Shown piece after piece: positions 34,062-44,831 of a stretch of 64,000 nucleotides of DNA (the first letter of the stretch is position 1; each line of letters opens with the position of its first letter). Under the pieces are notes generated by a model, which was not told the origin of the DNA, searched no databases, and saw only the letters and a program-made list of their open reading frames with translations. The position numbers and the translations under genes were made by a program. Location: contig NZ_FZOH01000009.1 of the NCBI RefSeq assembly GCF_900188205.1, positions 62,001 to 126,000 of the forward strand, written 5' to 3'. This DNA comes from Geodermatophilus saharensis (GTDB taxonomy: Bacteria > Actinomycetota > Actinomycetes > Mycobacteriales > Geodermatophilaceae).

Positions 34062-34493
34062 TCAACCGCTCGTCGCGAGGACGGCCCACGCCACCGCGGC
34101 CGTCCCCGCCGTGGCCGCGAGTGCGCGCACGGTGTCGACGCGGCAGAGCCGGCGGTGCGCGACGGGATCCCACCCGCCGCCCAGCTGCCGGTGCAGCGGG
34201 ACGGCCAGCAGCGCGGTCACGGCGAGGACGACGGCGAGGCAGGCACCGCCGGCGAGCACCGGCAGCAGCGGCGTCCCGGCCGGCCGCGCGGCCAGCAACC
34301 ACAGCGTGGTGACGCCCTGCCCGGCGAACAGCGGCCCCACCACCCGGCTCACCCGCCGCTGGTGCGCCCGCTCGTAGGCGGGGAACGCGTCGGGCGGCAC
34401 CTGCGCGAACTGCGGGTAGACCAGCGCGCGCACGGTCCACTGGAACCCGGCGTAGGCCGCGGTCAGCGCCAGGTGGACGACGAGCAGCGTCAC
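34062..34493 (-). CDS. Small four-helix membrane protein, unknown function
   Basis: A 143-residue protein with about four transmembrane helices: residues 2-22 (LLVVHLALTAAYAGFQWTV), 50-70, 73-98 (TPLLPVLAGGACLAVVLAVTALLAVPL) and 120-141. I do not recognise the family beyond a resemblance to DUF1772-like proteins. Short motifs include YPQFAQVPPDAFPAYERAHQRR in the first loop. The GTG overlaps the stop of the preceding 103-residue gene (GTGA), so it is translated with the sirtuin cluster. Confidence 0.65.
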   Translation of the reverse strand: MTLLVVHLALTAAYAGFQWTVRALVYPQFAQVPPDAFPAYERAHQRRVSRVVGPLFAGQGVTTLWLLAARPAGTPLLPVLAGGACLAVVLAVTALLAVPLHRQLGGGWDPVAHRRLCRVDTVRALAATAGTAAVAWAVLATSG

Positions 34494-34801
34494 CGCTTCA
34501 GCGGCTTGCCGCGCCAGGTGAGGCTCTGCGCGTCGAGCTCGCGCAGCAGCGGGTCGCCCTCGGCGAGCACCCGCTCGGCCAGGGCGACGGCGGCGGCGAG
34601 ATGCTCGTCGGACAGCTGCGCGAACGCCGGGGAGCGCCGGCGGTCGAGCACGTCGTACCAGCGGCCACCGACGGCGTGGTCGAGGACGATCCGCCCGAAG
34701 CAGTGGTCGTTCGTCACCACCCAGCGGCCCGCGCGGGCCCGCCGCGGCAGCTCGTGCAGCACCAGCTCGCGGTAGCGGGCCTCCAGGTCGGCGCGGGTCA
34801 C
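34490..34801 (-). CDS. Conserved hypothetical protein in the sirtuin cluster
   Basis: A 103-residue soluble protein, DLEARYRELVLHELPRRAR then GRWVVTNDHCFGRIVLDHAVGGRWYDVLDRR and AQLSDEHLAAAVALAERVL. A Trp/His/Cys-rich centre is notable and I cannot assign a function. I recall similar proteins beside actinobacterial sirtuins, but this is memory, not a search. The GTG overlaps the sirtuin stop and its own stop overlaps the next gene's GTG, so three genes form a coupled chain. A role tied to sirtuin-controlled acylation is conjecture. Confidence 0.65.
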   Translation of the reverse strand: MTRADLEARYRELVLHELPRRARAGRWVVTNDHCFGRIVLDHAVGGRWYDVLDRRRSPAFAQLSDEHLAAAVALAERVLAEGDPLLRELDAQSLTWRGKPLKR

Positions 34802-35559
34802 GCCGTCGTCCCCAGCAGCCGGGGCAGCGCCGTCGAGATGGGCTCGCGGACGACGAGGTCGGCCAGCCCGTCGTAGGGCGTGGGCTCGGCGTTGACGACG
34901 ACCACGCGGGCCCCGTGCGCCGCGGCGACCTCGACCAGACCGGCGACCGGGTGGACGACCAGCGAGGTGCCGACGGCGAGGAACACGTCGCAGTCGGCGG
35001 CCGCCTGCGCCGCGGCGTCGAGGACCCGCTCGTCGAGGGCCTGCCCGAAGCTGACCGTCGCGGACTTGAGGATGCCGCCGCAGACGAGGCAGGCGGGGTC
35101 GTCCTCGCCGGCGTCGAGGCGGGCCAGTGCGCTGTCCATCGAGGTGCGGTCGCCGCAGGACAGGCACTCGACGGCGTGCACCGTGCCGTGCAGCTCGAGC
35201 ACCCGCTCCGGCGCCGAGCCCGCCGCCTGGTGCAGCCCGTCGACGTTCTGGGTCAGCAGTGCCCGCAGCCGGCCCTGCGCCTCGAGCCCGGCCAGCGCAC
35301 GGTGCCCGGCGTTCGGGGCGACGTCGCCGGCGCGCATCCCCGCCCGCATGCGCCAGGCCTTCCGCCGGATCTGCGGGTCGGTGACGTAGTAGGACAGCGT
35401 CACGAGCTTCTCGGCGTCGGGGTCGCGGGTCCACACGCCGTTCGGGCCGCGGTAGTCGGGGATGCCGCTGTCGGTGGAGATGCCGGCGCCGGTCAGCACG
35501 GTGATCCGGTGGGCGCCGGCGAGCCAGTCCGGGAGCGGGTCGGGCACGGCGCCGGTCAC
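34798..35559 (-). CDS. Sir2-family NAD-dependent protein deacylase
   Basis: A 253-residue class U/III-like sirtuin. ITVLTGAGISTDSGIPDYRG near residue 20 is the NAD-binding GAGxS with the DFR-like DYR variant. TQNVDGLHQAAG near 107 and ELHGTVHAVECLSC near 124 hold the catalytic His and the first zinc Cys pair, with CLVCGG as the second. VGTSLVVHPVAGL near 200 closes the fold. It removes acetyl or other acyl groups from Lys using NAD. The GTG at 35559 is preferred: TACGGT lies seven bases upstream as a likely -10 box, which implies a leaderless transcript. It diverges from aconitase across two perfect palindromes. Confidence 0.9.
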   Translation of the reverse strand: MTGAVPDPLPDWLAGAHRITVLTGAGISTDSGIPDYRGPNGVWTRDPDAEKLVTLSYYVTDPQIRRKAWRMRAGMRAGDVAPNAGHRALAGLEAQGRLRALLTQNVDGLHQAAGSAPERVLELHGTVHAVECLSCGDRTSMDSALARLDAGEDDPACLVCGGILKSATVSFGQALDERVLDAAAQAAADCDVFLAVGTSLVVHPVAGLVEVAAAHGARVVVVNAEPTPYDGLADLVVREPISTALPRLLGTTA

Positions 35560-35589
35560 GCCGTCCACCGTAGGTCCGCCCCCTGGCGT

Positions 35590-35642
35590 GCACTTCCGCG
35601 GAAGTGCCCGGCCATTCCGTGCACTTCCGCGGAAGTGCACGG
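35590..35642. promoter_or_regulatory. Two perfect palindromes between sirtuin and aconitase genes
   Basis: GCACTTCCGCGGAAGTGC at 35590-35607 is a perfect 18-bp palindrome. The same core recurs at 35617-35642 as a perfect 26-bp palindrome. The centres are 31 bp apart, about three helical turns, so bound dimers would face the same side of the DNA. The first copy lies 30 bases behind the sirtuin start and the second 131 bases before the aconitase start. A shared regulator is likely. A genome-wide REP-like element is the alternative. Confidence 0.6.
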
Positions 35643-35773
35643 TCCGGGCGGCCCTGAGACGCAGGTCACCCGGGCAGGGAAGGGTCGCCTGGCCAGCGGT
35701 TCACCGGCCCGGGCTGGGATGATGGCGGGTGGCATTCAAGCCCGATGGACTTCTCGAGGGTGAGGCGCAAGCA

Positions 35774-38632
<2,859 letters not shown>

Positions 38633-38636
38633 CCCG

Positions 38637-39392
38637 GTGGACCTGGGCCTGGGCGGTCGCGGGTACCTGCTCACCGGCGCGAGCCGGGGGCTGGGCCTGG
38701 CGACCGCCCGGGCCCTCGTCGCCGACGGGGCCCGCGTCCTCGTCAGCTCCCGCTCCGCGTCCTCGGTGGAGGCGGCCGTGGCGTCGCTGGGCGAGGGTGC
38801 CTCGGGCGTCGCCGCCGACCTCGCCGACCCGGACGCGGCCTCGCTGCTGGTGAGCACCGCGCTGGAGCGGCTCGGCCGGGTCGACGGCGTGCTGGTCAGC
38901 GTCGGCGGCCCGGCCCCGGGCACCGTGCTGGAGACGCCGGAGGACGCCTGGCGCGACGCCGTCGACAGCGTGCTGCTCGGCCCGCTGCGGCTGGTGCGCG
39001 CGCTGGTGCCGCACCTGTCCGAGGGCGCAGCGATCGGCTTCGTGCTCTCGACGTCGGCGCGCCAGCCGATCGGGCACCTGGCCATCTCCAACGGGCTGCG
39101 GCCGGGTCTGGCCATGACCGCGAAGGCGCTGGCCGACGAGCTGGGCCCGCGCGGGATCCGGGTGGTCGGCCTGCTGCCCGGCACGATCGCCACCGACCGG
39201 ATCACCGACCTCGAGGCCGCCTCCGGCGACCCCGCGCGGATGCGGGCGCGCACCGAGGCCGGCATCCCGCTGCGCCGCGTCGGCGAGCCCGACGAGTTCG
39301 GCCGGGTCGCCGCCTTCCTGCTCTCCCCCGCCGCCTCCTACGTCACCGGCACGATGGTCGCCGTCGACGGCGGCATCCTGCGCAGCCCGTGA
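38637..39392 (+). CDS. Atypical SDR oxidoreductase lacking the YxxxK motif
   Basis: A 251-residue SDR-fold protein. LLTGASRGLGLATARAL near 11 is an intact cofactor loop, and SPAASYVTGTMVAVDGG ends the fold. The catalytic segment reads LSTSARQPIGHLAISNGLRPGL. Ser and Arg occupy the positions of Tyr and Lys (about 151 and 155). A subfamily with this variation exists, so it may be a natural variant rather than a damaged gene. The reaction is unknown, and reductase activity is uncertain without Tyr. The GTG lies four bases after the aconitase stop, so it is probably co-transcribed. Its stop overlaps the next GTG. Confidence 0.8.
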   Translation: MDLGLGGRGYLLTGASRGLGLATARALVADGARVLVSSRSASSVEAAVASLGEGASGVAADLADPDAASLLVSTALERLGRVDGVLVSVGGPAPGTVLETPEDAWRDAVDSVLLGPLRLVRALVPHLSEGAAIGFVLSTSARQPIGHLAISNGLRPGLAMTAKALADELGPRGIRVVGLLPGTIATDRITDLEAASGDPARMRARTEAGIPLRRVGEPDEFGRVAAFLLSPAASYVTGTMVAVDGGILRSP

Positions 39393-40087
39393 CCCCACCG
39401 GTGCTCGTCGCGTGTGCCCACGGCACGCGCAACCCCGCCGGACGGCGGCTGGTGGCCGAGCTGGCGCTGGCCGCCCGCCGGCTGCGGCCGGGCCTGGTGA
39501 CGACGGCGGCGTTCGTCGACGTGCAGCCGCCCACGGTCGCCGACGTCGTCGCGGGACTCGCCGCCGACGGGCAGCCGGCGGTCGTCGTGCCGCTGCTGCT
39601 GTCCGGCGGCTACCACGTGCACGTCGACATCGCCGGGGCCGTCGCCGCACACGACGCCGCCGTCGCCGCGCGGCCGCTGGGGCCCGACCCCCGGCTGGCC
39701 GCGGTGCTCTGCGATCGGCTGGTCGAGGCCGGCGCCGACCCGCGCGACCCGCTCACGGCGGTCGTGCTGGCCGCCGCCGGGTCGAGCGACCCCCGGTCGG
39801 TGGCCGACGTCGAGGACACCGCCGACCTGCTGCAGCGCTCGTGGGCCGGCCCGGTCACCACCGGCTACGGCTCGGCCGCGCAGCCGCCGGTGGCCGACGC
39901 CGTGGCCGCGGCCCGGAAGGGCGGCGCCGAGCGGGTCGTCGTCGCCTCCTACCTGCTGGCGCCCGGCCACTTCCACGGGAAGCTGGCGGAGGCCGGCGCC
40001 GACGTCGTCACCGCTCCGCTGCTGCCCGACGAGCGCATCGCCGCCGTCCTGCTCGACCGCTACGACGCCGCCCTGGGGAGCCATTAG
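39389..40087 (+). CDS. Sirohydrochlorin chelatase-like (CbiX/SirB) protein
   Basis: A 232-residue two-half class II chelatase. LVACAHGTRNPAGRRLVAEL begins the first half with its metal-site His. VPLLLSGGYHVHVDIAGAV near 67 gives a second His pair, and VVASYLLAPGHFHGKLAEAGAD near 185 is the matching motif in the second half. The family inserts ferrous iron or cobalt into sirohydrochlorin for sirohaem or B12. No siroheme or cobalamin synthesis gene is in the window. The GTG overlaps the SDR stop, so acn-SDR-cbiX form a coupled set, perhaps all tied to iron or sulfur metabolism. Confidence 0.85.
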   Translation: MTPPVLVACAHGTRNPAGRRLVAELALAARRLRPGLVTTAAFVDVQPPTVADVVAGLAADGQPAVVVPLLLSGGYHVHVDIAGAVAAHDAAVAARPLGPDPRLAAVLCDRLVEAGADPRDPLTAVVLAAAGSSDPRSVADVEDTADLLQRSWAGPVTTGYGSAAQPPVADAVAAARKGGAERVVVASYLLAPGHFHGKLAEAGADVVTAPLLPDERIAAVLLDRYDAALGSH

Positions 40088-40143
40088 CGCGACAAAGGCA
40101 CCTCGGCGGCCCGCCGACAGCCGGCAGCGCGACGGAGGCACCT
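40086..40143. repeat. Pair of 18-bp direct repeats around a small hairpin
   Basis: AGCGCGACAAAGGCACCT at 40086-40103 and AGCGCGACGGAGGCACCT at 40126-40143 agree at 16 of 18 positions. TCGGCGG-C-CCGCCGA (40103-40117) between them is a short perfect inverted repeat. The unit fills the whole gap between convergent genes, so it could be a small REP-like element and a terminator. Confidence 0.55.
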
Positions 40144-40145
40144 GC

Positions 40146-40427
40146 TCAGGCCTGCCAGCCGAGCGCCTGCTCCCCCACGACGAGGACCAGCACGAACACG
40201 GTCGCGGCGAGCACCGGCACCACCGGCGTCCACCACGAGCCGCGCAGCGCCGATCGGGCCAGCCACGCCGCCAGCCCCAGCCAGAGCAGCCACAGCGGGA
40301 TCAGCACCGCACCGGGGACGACCAGGCCGCCGGCGAGGTAGAACCACCCGACGGCCAGGTGGGCGAGCCCGGACAGCGCGGCGAGCAGCAGCAGTCCGGC
40401 GGCGGGGCGGGCGGTCCGGGTGGGCAC
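40146..40427 (-). CDS. Small three-helix membrane protein, unknown function
   Basis: A 93-residue protein with about three transmembrane helices: GLLLLAALSGLAHLAVGWFYLAGG (about 11-34), VPGAVLIPLWLLWLGLAAWL (36-56) and TPVVPVLAATVFVLVLVVGEQALG (66-89). The fold of three short helices with WFYLAGG and LPLWLLW fits a small uncharacterised actinobacterial membrane family. No enzyme motif is present. The GTG at 40427 is chosen because earlier in-frame sequence overlaps the rhodanese gene end. CATGCT six bases upstream could be a weak -10 box. Confidence 0.6.
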   Translation of the reverse strand: MPTRTARPAAGLLLLAALSGLAHLAVGWFYLAGGLVVPGAVLIPLWLLWLGLAAWLARSALRGSWWTPVVPVLAATVFVLVLVVGEQALGWQA

Positions 40428-40456
40428 GGCGGCAGCATGGCAGGGCCGCGGCGGGC

Positions 40457-41281
40457 TCAGGCCGGATCGGGTCCCGTGGCCACCGGGCGGGCCGGGTCGG
40501 CCGACCACTGCGACCACGACCCGGGCCACAGCGCCGCCGCGATGCCGGCCTCGGCCAGCGCGGCCACCGCGTGCGCGGCGGTGACGCCGGACCCGCAGTA
40601 GACGCCGACCGTCGTCCCCGGCCGCACACCCAGCGCGGCGAACCGCTGTACCAGGTCGGGCCGGAACGTCCCGTCGGTGCGCAGGTTGTCCGCCGTCGGG
40701 GCGCTCACCGCACCGGGCACGTGCCCGGCCCGCGGGTCGACCGGCTCGACCTCGCCGCGGTAGCGCTCCCCCGCCCGGGCGTCGAGCAGCACCCCGCCCG
40801 CGCCCGGCAGCGCGGCCGCCTCGTCGGCGGTGAGCGTGGGCATGCCGCCGCCGGTGAGCACCACGTCGCCGGGCTCGGGGACGACGTCGCCGGTCTCCGG
40901 CACGCCGCCGGCGGCCACCCAGGCGTCGAGGCCGCCGTCGAGCAGCCGGACGTCACCCAGCCCGCCCCAGCGCAGCAGCCACCAGGCCCGCGCCGCGGCC
41001 AGGCCGCCGGTGGCGTCGTAGGCGACGACGGCGTCGCCGGTGCCGATGCCCCACCGCCGGGCCGCGGCCTGCACGGCGCCCACCGGCGGCAGGGGGTGCC
41101 GGCCGTCGGCGGCCGACGGGGGCGCGGCGAGCTCGGTCTCCAGGTCGACGAACACCGCGCCCGGGAGGTGGCCGGCCAGGTACCGCTCCCGGCCGTGCGG
41201 GTCGCCCAGCGCCCACCGGACGTCGAGCAGCACCGGCCGCGGGCCGGCGAGCAGCTCGACGGCCCGCACCAGCACGCTCAC
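40457..41281 (-). CDS. sseA: Thiosulfate/3-mercaptopyruvate sulfurtransferase (rhodanese)
   Basis: A 274-residue tandem-rhodanese protein that transfers sulfane sulfur to cyanide or thiol acceptors. RPVLLDVRWALGDPHGRERYLAGHLPGAVFVDLE begins the inactive N-terminal half. The active loop VYCGSGVTAAH near 236 carries the catalytic Cys. GSWSQWSADPARPVA at the end is typical of SseA. It may supply sulfur for thiolation or cyanide detoxification. The GTG overlaps the stop of the SnoaL-like gene upstream, so the two are coupled. Confidence 0.9.
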   Translation of the reverse strand: MSVLVRAVELLAGPRPVLLDVRWALGDPHGRERYLAGHLPGAVFVDLETELAAPPSAADGRHPLPPVGAVQAAARRWGIGTGDAVVAYDATGGLAAARAWWLLRWGGLGDVRLLDGGLDAWVAAGGVPETGDVVPEPGDVVLTGGGMPTLTADEAAALPGAGGVLLDARAGERYRGEVEPVDPRAGHVPGAVSAPTADNLRTDGTFRPDLVQRFAALGVRPGTTVGVYCGSGVTAAHAVAALAEAGIAAALWPGSWSQWSADPARPVATGPDPA

Positions 41282-41745
41282 CGCGCGGTGGCCAGCAGCC
41301 CGCGCAGCTCCGCGGTCAGCGCGTCCCGGGCGTCGCGGCGGCCCAGCCACGCCGCCGGGGTCGCCTGGAACAGCGTCGTCTTCCACCGTCCGCCGCCCTC
41401 GTCGACGGCGACCAGCGTGTGGATGCTGTGCAGTCCCGGGTCCACGTCGTCCTCACCGGGCGGGATCATCCCGGCGTGGGCGTGCAGCACCGCCACGCCC
41501 TCGGCGATCGAGCGCACCGAGCGGACCAGGCCGACGTAGGTGGCCGTGGGATGGCTGCCGAACACCCGCCGCAGGTCCGAGGCGATCGACAGCCGGCCGC
41601 TGACGGTCGTGCCGTCGTAGCCGACCATGTCGCCGTCGTCGGCGAAGACCGCGGCGACCGCCGCCCCGCTGCGCCGGTTCCAGCCGTCGACGAAGTCGGC
41701 GTACAGCGCGCGGATCTGGGCGTCGTGCGGGTGGGCGGACGTCAC
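41278..41745 (-). CDS. SgcJ/EcaC-type SnoaL-like protein
   Basis: A 155-residue NTF2-fold protein of the SgcJ/EcaC group. IRALYADFVDGWNRRSGAAVAAVFADDGDMVGYDG is the conserved N-terminal half, and HAHAGMIPPGEDDVDPGLHSIHTLVAVDEGGGRWKTTLFQATPA the C-terminal half with its His residues. These proteins are often annotated as oxidoreductases, but most have no proven reaction. The GTG start follows AGGAGG and the gene is coupled to the rhodanese gene. It begins 43 bases after the ABC exporter stop. Confidence 0.78.
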   Translation of the reverse strand: MTSAHPHDAQIRALYADFVDGWNRRSGAAVAAVFADDGDMVGYDGTTVSGRLSIASDLRRVFGSHPTATYVGLVRSVRSIAEGVAVLHAHAGMIPPGEDDVDPGLHSIHTLVAVDEGGGRWKTTLFQATPAAWLGRRDARDALTAELRGLLATAR

Positions 41746-41788
41746 GGAGTTCCTCCTGGTGCAGCCGGTGCAGGAGGAACGCTAGTTG

Positions 41789-43681
41789 CTACGCCGCGTC
41801 GACCGTCCGACGCTCGCCGTCGGCGAACTGCGTCCGGTAGAGGTCGGCGTACCGCCCGCCGAGCGCCAGCAACTCCTCGTGAGTACCCGACTCCGCGATG
41901 CGACCGTCGTCGACGACGAGGATCCGGTCGGCGCTGCGGATCGTGGACAGCCGGTGCGCGATCACCAGCGACGTCCGGCCGGCGAGCGCGGTGTCGAGCG
42001 CGTGCTGCACCGCCACCTCCGACTCGCTGTCGAGGTGCGCGGTCGCCTCGTCGAGGATCACGATCCCCGGCGCCTTGAGCAGCACCCGCGCGATGGCCAG
42101 CCGCTGCTTCTCCCCGCCGGAGAGGCGGTAGCCGCGGTCGCCGACGACGGTGTCGAGCCCGTCGGGCAGCGAGGCGACCAGCGCGGCGATCCGCGCGCCG
42201 GTCAGTGCCGACCACAGCTGCTCCTCGGTGGCCTCGGGCCGGGCGTAGAGCAGGTTGGCCCGGATGGTGTCGTGGAACAGGTGCGCGTCCTGGCTGACGA
42301 CGCCGATCGCGTCGCGCAGCGAGGCCAGCGTGGCCTGCCGCACGTCGACCCCGCCGATCCGCACCGCGCCGGCGGTGACGTCGTAGAGCCGGGGCACCAG
42401 GTTGACGATCGTGGACTTGCCGGCGCCGGAGTGCCCGACGAGGGCGACCAGCTGGCCGGGTTCGACGCGGAAGGACACGTCGTGCAGCACCGCCGTCGGC
42501 CCGCCGTGCTCGGGCAGCGACACGTCCTCCAGCGAGGCCAGCGACACGTCCGCGGCCGCCGGGTAGCTGAAGGAGACCGAGTCGAACTCCACCGAGCGGT
42601 CGTCGGCGGGCACCGGCACCGCGTCGGGGGCCTCGGCGATCATCGGCGGCAGGTCGAGCACCTCGAAGACCCGGTCGAAGCTGACCATCGCGCTCATCAC
42701 GTCGACCCGGACGTTGGACAGCGCGGTCAGCGGGCCGTACAGCCGCGACAGCAGCAGCGCGAGCGCCACGACGTCGCCCGGCGACAGCGACCCGGAGAAG
42801 GCCAGCCAGCCGCCGAGGCCGTAGACCAGCGCGGTGGCCAGCGCGGCCACCAGGGTCAGCGCGGTGAAGAAGGTGCGGCCGTACATCGCCGACAGGACGC
42901 CGATGTCGCGGACCCGCGCCGCCCGGCCGCGGAAGCTCTCCGCCTCGGCGGCGGGGCGGCCGAACAGCTTGACCAGCAGCGCGCCGGCGACGTTGAACCG
43001 CTCGGTCATCGTCGCGTTCATCGACGCGTTGAGGCCGTAGGACTCCCGGGTGATCTCCTGCAGCCGGCGGCCGATGCGGCGGGCGGGCAGCACGAACAGC
43101 GGCACCATGACCAGCGACAGCAGGGTGATCTGCCAGGACAGCGTGAACATGACGCCGGCGGTGAGCACCAGGCCGATGACGTTGGAGACGACGCCGGACA
43201 GGGTCGAGGTGAACGCCTGCTGCGCGCCGACGACGTCGTTGTTGAGCCGGCTGACCAGCGCGCCGGTCTGGGTGCGGGTGAAGAACGCGACCGGCATCCG
43301 CTGCACGTGCTCGAACACGCGGGCGCGCAGGTCGTAGATCACGCCCTCGCCGATGCGCGCGGAGTACCAGCGGGTGGCCACCGAGATGGCGGCGTCGACG
43401 ACGGCCAGGCCGGCGATGAACAGCGCGATCCGGACGATGCCGCCCGCGGTGCCGTCGAGGCGGGCGATGCGGTTGACGATGTTGCCGGCCAGCAGCGGGG
43501 TGAGCACGCCGATGACCGACGAGCCGACGACCAGCGCCAGGAACGCCGTCAGCTCGCGCCGGTACGGGCGGGCGATGCCCAGGATGCGGCGCACGGTGCC
43601 CTTGGGCAGCTGCCGCGAGGTGACCGAGGGGTCCCGGCGGAACGAGCGCATGGCCGCCATCGAGGTCATGGGCGAGCTCAC
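41789..43681 (-). CDS. ABC exporter, fused permease-ATPase
   Basis: A 630-residue half-transporter. Residues 40-330 hold six membrane helices (TAFLALVVGSSVIGVLTPLLAG first) with LRARVFEHVQRMPVAFF as a coupling helix. The ATPase has Walker A GHSGAGKST near 416, signature LSGGEKQRL near 519 and DEATAHLD near 544, then the IAHRLSTIRSADRILVVDDGRI switch. It works as a dimer to export drugs, lipids or peptides, and substrate is not readable. The GTG at 43681 is chosen because GGGAGGGGG lies six bases upstream, better than the ATGs at 43669, 43660 and 43651. Confidence 0.88.
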   Translation of the reverse strand: MSSPMTSMAAMRSFRRDPSVTSRQLPKGTVRRILGIARPYRRELTAFLALVVGSSVIGVLTPLLAGNIVNRIARLDGTAGGIVRIALFIAGLAVVDAAISVATRWYSARIGEGVIYDLRARVFEHVQRMPVAFFTRTQTGALVSRLNNDVVGAQQAFTSTLSGVVSNVIGLVLTAGVMFTLSWQITLLSLVMVPLFVLPARRIGRRLQEITRESYGLNASMNATMTERFNVAGALLVKLFGRPAAEAESFRGRAARVRDIGVLSAMYGRTFFTALTLVAALATALVYGLGGWLAFSGSLSPGDVVALALLLSRLYGPLTALSNVRVDVMSAMVSFDRVFEVLDLPPMIAEAPDAVPVPADDRSVEFDSVSFSYPAAADVSLASLEDVSLPEHGGPTAVLHDVSFRVEPGQLVALVGHSGAGKSTIVNLVPRLYDVTAGAVRIGGVDVRQATLASLRDAIGVVSQDAHLFHDTIRANLLYARPEATEEQLWSALTGARIAALVASLPDGLDTVVGDRGYRLSGGEKQRLAIARVLLKAPGIVILDEATAHLDSESEVAVQHALDTALAGRTSLVIAHRLSTIRSADRILVVDDGRIAESGTHEELLALGGRYADLYRTQFADGERRTVDAA

Positions 43682-43802
43682 CGGCGACCCCCTCCCTGCC
43701 CGACCGCGCCAGGCGTGACGCCGGCCTCGGGTCAACAGCCGGTCACAGGGCATTGTTCCTGGACGGTCGCTGCCGTCGGCCGATCCGGATCGCTGCCCGG
43801 GA

Positions 43803-44831
43803 TCAGCCGACCGGGTCCAGCGAGAGGCAGAGGCCGAACAGGTCCTTGGGGTCCTCCGGGTCGGCGACGAGATCGATGTCCTCGACGTAGCGGGAGCCCC
43901 GGACGTCCTGGTGCAGGTACCGCAGTGCCGCGAGGTCCTCGACCGCGAACCCGACCGAGTCGAACACCGTGATCTCCTCGGGCCGGGTGCGGCCCGGTGC
44001 CGTGCCGTCCAGCACCCGCCACATCTCGGTGACCGGGAAGTCCGGCGGCATCTGCTGGATCTCGCCCTCGACGCGGGTCTGCGGCGTGTACTCGACGAAC
44101 ACCGAGGCCCGCTCGAGGATGCCGGCGTCGAGCTCCGTCTTGCCGGGGCAGTCGCCGCCGATGGCGTTGACGTGCACGCCGGGCACCACCATCTCGTCGC
44201 GCAGCACCGTCGCGAGCGCCTTGTCGGCGGTGCAGGTGGTGACGACCTCGGCCCCGGCGACCGCGTCCGCCGCGCTGGCGGCCAGGGCGACGTGGAAGCC
44301 CAGCGGTCCCAGGTTGCCCGCCAGCTTCGCCATGGCCCGCGGATCGACGTCCCACACGCGGATGCGCTCGAGGCCCAGGGCGTCACGCAGGGCGAGGGCC
44401 TGGAACTCCGCCTGGCTCCCGGCGCCGATCATGGCGTGCGTCCGGGCGGTCGGAGGTGCGAGGGCACGGGCGGCCACGGCGGACATGGCCGCCGTCCGCA
44501 GCGCGGTGAGCACGGTCATCTCCGAGACCAGGACGGGGTATCCGCTGTCCATGTCGGCGAGCACGCCGAAGGCGGTGACGGTCTGGAGGCCGCGCGCCGG
44601 GTTGGCCGGATGCCCGTTCACGTACTTGAACGAGTACTCCCTCCCATCGCTCACCGGCATGAGCTCCACGACCCCCAACGGCGTGTGGTGGGCGACCCGG
44701 GGCGTCTTGTCGAAGCGGTCCCAGCGCAGGAAGTCCGTGGTGATCTCACCGGCGATGCCGGTGATGATCTCGGCTGCGCCGCGGTCGGCGACCCAGCGCA
44801 GCATGTTGCGGACTCCGACGAAAGCGGTCAC
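43803..44831 (-). CDS. Ornithine cyclodeaminase/mu-crystallin family enzyme
   Basis: A 342-residue NAD-dependent enzyme. IGAGSQAEFQALAL near 134 is the cofactor loop. GREYSFKYVNGHPANPARGLQTVTAFG near 62 holds the conserved substrate Lys, and NAIGGDCPGKTELDAGIL near 220 the catalytic Asp region. Members deaminate ornithine to proline or act on related imino or amino acids, and EutC of ectoine degradation belongs here. It is the last gene of a four-gene catabolic operon, and the GTG overlaps the LysR stop. Ornithine itself is not established as substrate. Confidence 0.87.
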   Translation of the reverse strand: MTAFVGVRNMLRWVADRGAAEIITGIAGEITTDFLRWDRFDKTPRVAHHTPLGVVELMPVSDGREYSFKYVNGHPANPARGLQTVTAFGVLADMDSGYPVLVSEMTVLTALRTAAMSAVAARALAPPTARTHAMIGAGSQAEFQALALRDALGLERIRVWDVDPRAMAKLAGNLGPLGFHVALAASAADAVAGAEVVTTCTADKALATVLRDEMVVPGVHVNAIGGDCPGKTELDAGILERASVFVEYTPQTRVEGEIQQMPPDFPVTEMWRVLDGTAPGRTRPEEITVFDSVGFAVEDLAALRYLHQDVRGSRYVEDIDLVADPEDPKDLFGLCLSLDPVG

